In this document: piece by piece, positions 54,570-64,000 of the stretch
Layout: every line of letters begins with the position of its first letter
Numbering within the stretch: position 1 is the first letter of the stretch
Assembly: GCA_958510875.1 (NCBI GenBank)
Contig: OY294068.1
Span: forward strand, 178,901,411-178,965,410
From: Endomychus coccineus
Taxonomy: Eukaryota > Arthropoda > Insecta > Coleoptera > Endomychidae
Direction of reading: 5' to 3'
DNA: 64,000 nucleotides
The notes under the pieces: generated by a model
The model's database searches: none
What the model was told of the DNA's origin: nothing
Seen by the model: only the letters and a program-made list of their open reading frames with translations
Program-made: the position numbers and the translations under genes

Positions 54570-56064
54570 TTTATTCCTCATTAGCCCATCATAGTTCGTG
54601 AACGATGATGACGTCATCATCGTTCGTAAACTATGGTCGCCGGGTTGAATCAGTTACTGTCATTGGCTTGAAGCAGTGACGTCATCATCGTTCGTGAACT
54701 ATGGTCGCCGGATTGAATCAGTTACTGTCATCGGTTCGAAGCAGTGACGTCATCATCGTTCGTAAACTATGGTCGCCGGATTGAAACAATGACAAAGCAG
54801 TCTTTGTCACGTGGTGGTGACACCTACACGAAGCAGCCTGTACCTTCGGTCCGCCATGACATCTGTCACGTGACACCTACACGAAGCAGCCTGTACCTTT
54901 AGCTCACCATGACAGCTGTCACGTGTTGGTGACACCTACACGAAGCAACCTGTACCTTTGGTTCACCATGACAGCTGTCATATGGTGACGACATCTCCAT
55001 GAAGCAGCCTGTACCCAAGGGTCGCCATGACAGCTGTCACGGGGTGGCGACATCTCCACGAAGCATTCTGTACCTTTAGCTCACCATGACAGCTGTCACG
55101 TGTTGGTGACACCTACACGAAGCAACCTGTACCTTTGGTTCACCATGACAGCTGTCATATGGTGGCGACATCTCCATGAAGCAGCCTGTACCCAAGGGTC
55201 GCCATGACAGCTGTCACGTGGTGGCGACATCTCTACGAAGCATTCTGTACCTTCGATGACAGCTGTCACGTGGTGGTGACATCTCCCTGAAGCAGCCTGT
55301 ACCTTTGGACCAAAGGTACAGATTGCTTCCTAGAGGTGGCGGAGCCCCCTCCACGAAGCAGTCTGTACCTTGGGTTCGCCATGACAGCTGTACCTTATGG
55401 TCGCCATGACAGCTGGACCTTATGGTAGCCATGACAGCTGTACCTCATGCTCGCCATGACAGCTGTACCTCATGCTCGCCATGACAGCTGGACCTTATGG
55501 TCGCCATGACAGCTGGACCTTATGGTCACCATGACAGCTGGTCCTTATGGTCACCATGACAGCTGGTCCTTATGGTCGCCATGACAGCTGGTCCTTATGA
55601 TCGCCATGACAGCTGGTCCTTATGGTCGCCATGACAGCTGGTCCTTATGGTCGCCATGACAGCTGGTCCTTATGCCCACCATGACAGCTGGACCTTATGG
55701 TCGCCATGACAGCTGGTCCTTATGGTCGCCATGACAGCTGGTCCTTATGGTCGCCATGACAGCTGGTCCTTATGGTCGCCATGACAGCTGGTCCTTATGC
55801 CCACCATGACAGCTGGACCTTATGGTCGCCATGACAGTTGGACCTTAGGGCCGCCATGCTGCCATGTGTTAGTCACGTGACTCTGTACATGTGACACACT
55901 TTTTGAACACACCCTGTATACTCTTTACAAATAAAATAAAATCCTTATCACCTACATCCTTTCAAAACTGATAAGGACGAGCTCATGCACCGGATGTACA
56001 TCGACAGCTAGACCGGAAGTGGAGACCGGATATCCTGGTGCCGTGGTAGTCCAGTTCATCTACT
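54570..56064 (-). repeat. Polinton right terminal inverted repeat
   Basis: This is the inverted copy of 43476-44960 with the same order of subrepeats. The inner edge is near TTCCTCATTAGCCCATC, after which the arms diverge. Confidence 0.95.
54590..54635. promoter_or_regulatory. 46-bp imperfect palindrome centred on TGACGTCA, right TIR inner edge
   Basis: This is the mirror of 44880-44925. It lies upstream of the minus-strand gene block that starts with the packaging ATPase (start at 54125), separated from it by the CACGTG minisatellite. Confidence 0.6.
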
Positions 56065-56070
56065 GAATTT

Positions 56071-57650
56071 CTTGCGTATGAAATTAAAATAGTTCTGATA
56101 CTTTGGAGGCATAATACGCAATATGTCATCGACACACGACTTGAAAGGGAACGATACGGTGGTATCTTCCACCCTTGATTTTGAATACCATGGACAGTTG
56201 ATTCGAAAATTGTTGGTTTCGACTACATATAACATGTTGAAATACATATATTTACTGATAAAACTGTAAGAAAGTTCAATTGAGCTGGTCATAACAATAA
56301 GAAATCTAAAATTTGGGAAGTCATAATAGGTAATTTTTTTTTCGATTTGATTACATTAGTCATCCCTCTATTTCTTTCATAGGCTATTCATTTGCATTTT
56401 GATGTGTTTAAGCTATCCGATTCAAATGACATGGTAATTGTAAAAGCCGTCCAGGGCTGGCTGCTTTTGGCAAACCAGAGGCATGAAAACTAAATTAAAA
56501 GAAAAAGATGATTAATTTACAGATCTTGGCCAATTCAACCGGGTATTGTATTTATACATTTCACTTATTTTTACTAGCAGAGTTTCTTACTTATTTTACT
56601 CACTCTATTTTATATTCTGTTAAGCCTAACGCACACCTAACGTATATTTATCATTAAATATTTTCCATCATGGTAGCTGCAGATTACAAGAATAATAATA
56701 ATAATAAATAATCTTTATTCATGAGACCAAGAGAAATATGGTATAGCATGCGTCAGTAGAGATAGGTTTAAAATTAAGATAATGCTACGTATATTTTTAA
56801 ATAGTGTTTTCGAGGAAAAAAGTAGTTATAGCTGAGTATTAAAATATTCCGATTTGGAGTAATAACATTTTTCTATAAGACGTGATTTTGGTGTGTTTTT
56901 GAAACTCCTGTAATCGAGATTCCTTATATTTTGAGGAACATGGTTATACATTCTGATCGATTCGTTTTTCATGGTTCTATAATGCTCTTCATTCATGTGT
57001 TAGTAATAATTTCGAATTTCAATCACCAATACCTTAGATGATGAAAAATGACAATAAAATTATCTAGGATACTTGAATTTATTGTGTTCCACGAACATCT
57101 GAATAACTTTGACAACATAAATAGAAATAGGGCAAAGTGATAGTTTTTTCTTCACTGTTACACATTCTATTTACAAACTCAAGCACAAAAGCTTGAACAA
57201 ACTTGTTTTAACTCGCTTAAGAATATTTGCAGACGATGAAATATTTAAATTTTTGACTGAAATTCATAGCGAATAATTATATTTAAACTCTAAAGTTCCA
57301 CGATGCTTTGAACTTGATTGTGTTAGCATTTTCGGAGCGGAAAAGGGTCACATTAACGTATCTTTTTGTTTGTCCTCGCAGCGTTTTCCATGTAAATGAT
57401 GTTCAATGTTCTGCTTAAATATGCCAATTTGTAATTTGGAAAACGTTGAGGTATTACTTTAAGCACAAACAACAACAAAAACAAAGTTTCTAAGTATATC
57501 AATGAAATGAAGAATTCATAAAGATTTAAAATGAACTGGAAAGATAACAAGGTTCATGATATATCACTATTTAGACACAATAAGTTTTATTTATTATATA
57601 ATTTCACTACCTGTTATCGAACTTTATGCTCAAGAAACAGCTGACAGCCG
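56071..57650. other. Right flank of the Polinton, AT-rich, no recognised genes
   Basis: Open stretches at 56056-56292 and 57353-57550 (minus) resemble nothing known. A short (AAT)n tract lies at about 56690-56710. Confidence 0.5.
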
Positions 57651-57659
57651 TGAAACGTA

Positions 57660-57925
57660 GGTAGCGTCATCGTCCTAGTCAAATGTCTTGAAAAGAGATT
57701 GCAAGTTGATGTCACTTACACTGATTTTCAAAGGCCTACTGAGTGAGCAGCGTATACTCTTATTCAAATTGAAAGTCAAAGGTATTTCGGGAAATCTGTT
57801 TAGCAGGCTGCAATCAAACATTTATGGCAGATCTCAAATAGTTGAAATTAACAAATGTCTATCACGCCACAAATATCACATCAGGGGTTCCACAAGGCAG
57901 CTACATAGCACATGACCACTATTCT
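57660..57925 (+). pseudogene. LINE (Jockey-like) reverse transcriptase fragment
   Basis: The plus strand reads a TYTDFQ-like block, then LLFKLKVKGISGNLFSRLQS, GRSQIVEINKCLS, and TSGVPQGSY in another frame. This corresponds to D-x-x-YTDF-x-KAFD, KL-x-x-x-GISG-x-L and SGVPQGS of Jockey-clade RT. It is a different family from the fragments at 8-10 kb and 19.6 kb. It is broken and truncated at both ends. Confidence 0.75.
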
Positions 57926-58184
57926 CTAGAACAATGCTGTCTCATTAAATTTAATGAAAGCTGAAACTGTTCTTCAATCATGTTTGCTCATAAAGTTCTG
58001 CATATTCAGAAATTATTTTATTTAATTCCTATCTGTTCCTCCTGCCATCTACCTCATAGAAGATTATGATTATCATACACCAATAAACGAAATATTTAAG
58101 GGAGTAAACAGTGTATGTTCTGGAATCGGAAGGGAGTTTTTGAGTTTTCCATAATTCATAGTTCCTCTTATTTCTCATGTATTA

Positions 58185-59081
58185 GTCCAGGCTGTGAACC
58201 GGAATTTTAGCTATAATAAAAAAAAGAAAGTAAGTTCGAATCAAAAATTTTTTTTGCATCAGCTTCAGGAGGTTCTCAGGATCATTCATACACCTTAAAA
58301 CCTCTTGGGAACCGCAACTCCACCCAATGGGGGCAAAAATGGCCCGAAATCTCCAAGTCTTGAATTGTATTTTCCACAAAAAAAAGGTATTTTGACATTT
58401 CGAGTGCACCTAGTAGGTTTTTTGGGTCACTGAACACGAATCCGTAGCCAGATTTACTTGCAATCCATCGTAGGGGTGGTAAAATCGACAAAATTGGCCA
58501 ATTTTGCACCACTAATATGTTATTTTGCATTTTATGTGTTTTAGGCATTTCGAATGCACTAAGGAAGTTTTTTGGGTCGCTGAATACGATTCCGAAGCCA
58601 GATTTACTCGAATATAGTGGTAGTAGGGGTGGGAAATTTACAAACGTGGCTAATTTGACACGCTTCTAAATTTTCAATATTTTTGCATTTTAAAATTACT
58701 TCGGAGTAAATCTGGCTTCGGAATCATATTCAGTGACCCAAAAAGCCTCCATGGTGCATTCGAAATGCCAAGAACACGTAAATTGCAAAGTAACATATAG
58801 GGGTGCAAAGTTGGCCAATTTCGTCAATTTTACCACACCTACGATGGATTGCAAGTGAATGTGGCTACGGATTCGTGTTCATCGACCCAAAAAACCTCCT
58901 AGGTGCACTCGAAATGCCAAAATACCTTTTTTTGTAGAAAATACAACTCAAGACATTGGGTGGGATTGGGGTTCCCAAGAGGTTTTAAGGTGTACGAATG
59001 ATCCTGAGAACTTCCTGAAGCTTATGCAACAAAAATTTTTGGATTCGAACTTACATTTTTTTTCCGGTTCATAGCCTGGAC
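58185..59081. mobile_element. Long-TIR foldback element, second copy of family
   Basis: The ends are GTCCAGGCTGTGAACCGGAA and, reverse-complemented, GTCCAGGCTATGAACCGGAA. The arms extend over 200 bp (TAAGTTCGAATC, TTCTCAGGATCATTC, ACACCTTAAAACCTCTTGGG). The interior repeats TTTTTTGGGTC.CTGAACACGA. The flanks are TGTATTA on the left and TATATTA on the right. Termini and interior motif show it is the same family as 17889-18861. It has no transposase. Confidence 0.85.
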
Positions 59082-60339
59082 TATATTATGCATTTTGTCA
59101 TTGTCTAATATATTTAAGTAATCATTGTTAATTAATTAAACAGTTTTAATTTGAATTTGAGAATTATATTTATAGCCTCACTTATAGTTGATATACATGT
59201 AGTTGTATTATTTTATTTTATGTCCCTCACTATACATAGTATATAGTATAAGGGGAGTGTGTATTGTAATCGGGCCGATTTTCGCAGACGTCTATGTGTG
59301 TATGTGCGTGCGTACGTGCGTGCGGAAACCACTGTGGAGACGATTGCTTAGTATATATTTGAAATTTTGCAGATCGCCTTAAAGTAGTGAAAGTATAAAT
59401 TGTATTGTCTTAGGACGCGCTAGCCACGTTTCGAGTGGTATTTTTGACATCCATCTTCAGTTTTTCAATTGCTTAACCGTGTTTTTCCATATAAATATAT
59501 CATACATACACATATATCCGAATAGTCCGAAATTCTGATCTTAAGATTCAAGTGACGTGATCGAATTGTGAAGATACAGTCTATTTTCTGTGTTCACTCT
59601 GTGGTGTAATGGTGTAAATAGTTGACCTGTCAGAATAAATCATGCTTAAAATAGTTTCAATACAATAACAATAATACACTGGTCATATCGAAATTGGCGA
59701 CATTGAACTTTATTCCAACTACTGTTGACCGTTTTTGTAGTTATAACTTTATTAATAATGATTATTTCTATCATGGGTCGAAAACATATCGCAAATAGCT
59801 ATAACCTGATGCTGTGATTCCAGGTGGTGATCAAAAAGCACAATTTTGCAAAGCTATATCATAAACTTTACATTCATCTAATGATTGTATCTCAGCTTAA
59901 AATGATCAGCGCATCATTTGTATCCTTCAAAGGATATGTAAAAAACTGTACATAGCACCACAACTTATTTTTATTAAAAATCAAAATTAAAATCAGGTGC
60001 CACTTGAATGACTTCACATAACCCTGCCTTTCAATTTCAGCTTAGGAGAGTGTCTCTTGAGGAAGCCGGATAACCAATGTTTTTTTTTCTTATTTCAAAC
60101 AATTTCATATAGTTATTTTTTCCTTCGAACATTTGGTAAACACTGCAATCTATTTGGAAATTACATTTGAGATCAAATAATTCGTATTATTTTATATAAT
60201 ATTTAAAGAACACAATTTTGGTTGTAACACAAAATGTATTATATATCGATGCTTCAAATCTCAGAAATGATAAGACTTCAATAAAATCAGCAACGACAAT
60301 TTGCATTTCAATATAATACAGAGTATAATAAAATTTGCG
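59082..60339. other. AT-rich stretch without recognised genes
   Basis: It includes a GT/CG-rich alternating tract near 59296-59330 (GTGTGTATGTGCGTGCGTAC). Nothing else was supported. Confidence 0.45.
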
Positions 60340-60480
60340 GTTTCTAAATCATTTCCAATATTTATTATATTTTCCGCCCCTACAATCTTGTACATTCGAT
60401 CCGTAGGAATGCCCTAAAGCTTTCTTGCTAACAAAAGTGAGGGGAATCTTGTCGATTAATTGATCACAGTTCATTTAAGT
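60340..60480 (+). repeat. Dispersed repeat, copy 2
   Basis: This is the partner of 16595-16720: GTTTCTAAATCATTTCCAAT, CTACAATC, GTGAGGGGA and TTGATCACAGTTCAT in the same order. Confidence 0.7.
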
Positions 60481-63400
60481 CTTCATGTATTATTTGGGAT
60501 GTTTATCCTGTAGATACCCATATTATAATAAATGAATAAAAAAAATATATAACATATAGATAGTAATAGCTTTTATTCAGCTATCTTGGTATACAACACC
60601 AACTGAATTTGCAGCCCAAACGAAAAATAACCAGATAGTTTAGTTACAATTATTGGGAAAATACTTCTACGCTGGTTTTAAAAAGTAGTGGTTTGGTGGT
60701 ACCTTCAACAGCTTTACACCAAGAACCCCTATCAAAGATTCAAATGCAATCCATAGTTTCTTATTTTAAGATCAAAGGCTATTATATTTTATGCGAATTG
60801 TATTTTTCATCATGATAGTTATTGAATAGATTGGAAATCAATACATCGCAAACACAGAATGTTCAAAAATAAAGCCGATTCCAATTTGGTAGAGGTCAGA
60901 TTGGACTCTATTGTTCATTTCATTGTGTTACGCGTATTTATTATCGGGAGATATTTCTATTCATGTATCTATCAAACAATAGTTCATCCACGGATGGCTT
61001 TTATCAAGTTTGATTCCGATTTGGGGAATTTTTGATTCTATCAGAATTGGTTCAAGCCTATCCTTCGAATGATGATCCTAAAAATATGCTACCAACACTG
61101 TAAAAAGCTTGTGGCTTGTATTTGAATCAAGGTGATATTGTCCTGGAACCATTCGGATTGAATTGTATTGCATTTGAAGCGGTATTAATTATGCTGACAA
61201 CGTTAGTGGTGCTGGATATCCTGTTCCCCCTGAATGAGGATGAAGATGGATGGGCCATTGAATTAAACTGAAATTACATCGTGTGAACTGTACTCGGCAT
61301 CATCTGCTTAGATGGGTTACTTTCGAAACATGGCACTCAATACAGAGGCAGCTCCAATTTCCAGATGAGCGATTTATTCCTTGCATAATACATGAAGAAA
61401 TGGTTCTCGATAAAAATTATTTTTTATTTTGTCACTCCAAGGAAGGGAATCGTTATTCATGGTTTTTTTTATACTATATTATGTAATTTGTTGTATCAAC
61501 TCCACGAAAACTTCGTGTTGACTTGAGGACTGAGTCTCAATAATTTGCGCGTTGATAACATTCCCAGAAGGAACTGGGACAGTCTTGAGAATAAAAGTCG
61601 GCTCTTGGAAGCTCTCACAAGATTAACGGCATTAATCACGTTTATCGTTTCGACAGATACCTATATACACAGGGTCTTATTTAGAAGTGATTTATTATTT
61701 ACGGAGTATGAAGTTTTGAGTAAGTTCATGATCGTGAAATTTTAAAGCGTACCAGAGTGTATAAATGAACACCAGGGATATACTTACCGAGCTTGAATTT
61801 GATTGCTCGACCAGCCTGACTTGTCGTACGTTCTCTAGACGTCCAACAGTGTCCTGTCGCAAAACAAATTAGCATAATGCTGGCCCATCAAATTTCCTCT
61901 CAGTGATCCACCTCATACTTCCGATCCCATCCCACGGCCCTAACCATCTTTCCTTTGAAAGACAACGACTGCTTTTAGCTGCAAGCCATACCACGCCATA
62001 CGAATGAATGGAGCACCAGCCTTTATTAGCAAGCTTTCAGTTCAGTTATCTTCAATTTCCGGTTGTACCAGAAATGGACGTCAACCTCACTTGTTTTAAA
62101 TATTGATTTTTGGCATCTCTGATAAATTTCAATATAATTTTATGTAAAAAATCATCATGTGTCTGAAGAGCTCCTTCTTTGATGTATTTCAGTTTTTTTT
62201 TAAATTAGTGGCAGATACAGCCACAAAGGAAAACTTTTTAGAAAGTTAAGCCCAAATAAGTCCTATAGCTTCCATAATCTTTGGGAACTCTTCAAAAATG
62301 AATAAGCTCAGGGTGCTCGATTATTGGAGTCGAATGTCACTATCCCGATAATTTTGTAATTCAATTGTTTCATATGGCAACCAGATTTTTTCCCTCCACT
62401 GCCCGATTCTACGCTGAGAAGTAAGGAAAGATTCTGATTAAAGTCGCATATCTGAAATAAACAGCTTTGTAAAGACTTTCGTGGTCATCAGAGTAAAAGG
62501 GGGTTTTTACCTCAGTCATTAATGAATTGCATTTGGTTGAGTGCTTTCAATTACTCAACCAGCTTGAAGAAGTTTTAATTTTTCAAATGTTATAACTTGG
62601 AATGTATGTTTCATTATCTGAGAATTTGTTTTTCCTATTCTGCAGAATGTAATGATGTTTGTGTGAAACTGACTAAAATTGTTAAGAAAAGGAAGTATGA
62701 CTATATGAGATGTATTAAGCATCTGATTGATTTCAGAGAATGTTGCATTCCATCTTACTCCAACTGATTTTGAGTCTTAAATATCAGGCTAGGTAGTGGA
62801 AACATGCAAATTATCGTTACGGATTTTATTGGAGTTTTACTATCTTCTACTTGCAGAATAATCAATAGGGTATCATATGCTATTGCAGCTTTGAGGCATT
62901 GTTATATAATAAACGGTTACGAACAAAATTGTGCTTTTGGCTGAACGACCTCTCTACGAACATTTTCAGAAGTAGTTTCCCATACACATATCGACTCAGC
63001 TTGTCGTGGTAGTACGTGTCGAATAATCATTGCAAAGTATAATAACAATCGTAAGGTATAAATAACATTACAACAAGTAGTTACGGAACGGTATTGCGCT
63101 CTCTCGAACTCGTCAGGGGAACGAGTAAATTGCAATGCTATTGACTATCAAAATAAAAAAAAATACTGACAAACTGCTGAGTAAACCAGAAATATCTCAC
63201 GTCATTCACTCTCCTTAATAGTAAATGTCCCACCAAAAAATCTAACATTGACTCCACTAATCGCAACACCAAACTGATATTTATATTTCGACAGAATTAT
63301 CGTTCTGTAGTATTGCAAGTTACTCATTCTGTTGAGGAACACGATAAGCCTCTGTGCGGAACTGATAGTTGTAATGTTACTGCTCGATCTAGAGAAACTT

Positions 63401-64000
63401 TACCGTTGTTATGTATCAGGTGAAAACTAATAAGGACTATCAGTTTATTCCTTAATCAAACGCATATTAGTTTTTCAAGGTCGAACAAAGCAGCTGTATT
63501 CGTTCACCACTGGCATATCTCATGAAACCAAATTCACCACTCCTCTTGAGAACAAATTAGTTCTTGTTGGAGTTTCAGCTAGTTGCTTGACAACTATTTC
63601 GATCCATTGCCAGTTCGGTAATTATACGAAATCCGAGGAACTCTAGAGTATGCTATTGACGAGGATTAATTGAAAATTATGTATCAAAACGAAATGTTTT
63701 CTCTATCTTGAGCGTAAGAAACGATAGCTAACACAAACCGGCGGATTTGTATCGATTTCTGTTTGAATATGAGTTTCAGTTCAGATAGGATTGTTCTCCA
63801 ATATATTATTTCCATCCAAATATTTACAATTGAATATGGAATTGGAAATGTTCTGAGTGTAATCGAGATTCCTTCCAAATCAGATCGGTCCTTTGTTACT
63901 CTAAATATAATATTCTAGAGTTGTTGAATTATAAAATGATTCATTTTATACGTATTATTGATTCTATGAAGGCCGAAAAGGACCAGGCATATTAAAAATA
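60481..64000. other. Right-hand stretch without recognised genes
   Basis: It was read on both strands for exons and transposon motifs. An open stretch at 62917-63135 (minus) has a hydrophobic segment, but no splice-bounded exon or family match could be supported. Confidence 0.45.

Larger units (their letters stand above)
43476..56064. mobile_element. Polinton/Maverick DNA transposon, complete, lacking polymerase B
   Basis: This 12,589-bp element has matching ends (5'-AGTAGATGAACTGG on both strands) and about 1.49-kb terminal inverted repeats. The flanks GAGTTT (43470-43475) and GAATTT (56065-56070) form a 6-bp target duplication with one mismatch, as expected for Polintons. It carries integrase, packaging ATPase, adenain-like protease, double-jelly-roll major capsid, single-jelly-roll minor capsid, a PLA2 virion protein, a fibre-like protein, a DUF8207-type protein, an MSV199-type protein and a membrane protein. 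All long frames are open. Protein-primed DNA polymerase B, normally a hallmark, is absent; the largest non-coding gaps between TIRs are about 0.3 kb. Confidence 0.97.

Noticed and set aside
57353..57550. Hydrophobic minus-strand frame as candidate TM1 exon of the receptor
   Set aside because: It lacks the GN-x-x-V and SLAVSDL-type motifs, and no donor in the needed phase was found.
62917..63135. Possible GPCR exon (hydrophobic stretch followed by basic and charged residues)
   Set aside because: No acceptor/donor pair with fitting phase, and no TM1-TM2 or other receptor motif.

Overview
This window is AT-rich animal nuclear DNA, almost certainly from an insect. The support is a split neuropeptide GPCR gene that reads like an insect pyrokinin receptor, very long introns, and many decayed transposons of families common in insects. 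A beetle is possible, but the order cannot be fixed from this sequence.

Host gene: four exons of one pyrokinin-receptor-like gene lie on the minus strand at 37251-37341, 29076-29301, 3434-3668 and 1653-2110. Splice sites and phases fit at every junction. They cover the end of TM2 through TM7 and the C-tail. The exon or exons for the N-terminus, TM1 and most of TM2 were not found and should lie further right, in or beyond the window. Introns of 25.4 kb and 7.9 kb are filled with repeats.

Transposon-rich introns (about 0.3-43 kb): remnants of hAT elements (several types), Ty1/copia, non-LTR retrotransposons, mariner, Tc1, a second DDE family, a MULE and a Penelope-like element, plus foldback/MITE elements and two satellite-like arrays with about 167-bp monomers. 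Two nests are clear: a 632-bp LINE 3' end inside a mariner, and a 973-bp foldback element inside a ZBED-type hAT.

The main find is a complete 12,589-bp Polinton/Maverick at 43476-56064. It has about 1.49-kb terminal inverted repeats with 5'-AG ends and a 6-bp target duplication (GAGTTT/GAATTT). Its genes are intact: a membrane glycoprotein (+), and on the minus strand a spliced MSV199/KilA-like gene, major capsid protein, penton-like minor capsid protein, adenain-like protease, PLA2-domain virion protein, integrase with chromodomain, fibre-like coiled-coil protein, DUF8207-type protein and packaging ATPase. No protein-primed DNA polymerase B gene is present and no gap is large enough for one. 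The element therefore keeps integration and virion-building functions without its usual replicase. The protease frame has no start codon for its conserved N-terminus. It joins the PLA2 gene exactly at a canonical A AAA AAC slippery heptamer two codons before the PLA2 stop, which points to -1 programmed frameshifting. The TIRs are dense arrays of palindromic sites (TGACAGCTGTCA, TGACGTCA), and a CACGTG minisatellite lies just inside the right TIR.

Right of the Polinton (56-64 kb) there is a LINE RT remnant, a second foldback element of the same family as the one at 18 kb, a dispersed repeat, and otherwise featureless AT-rich DNA.
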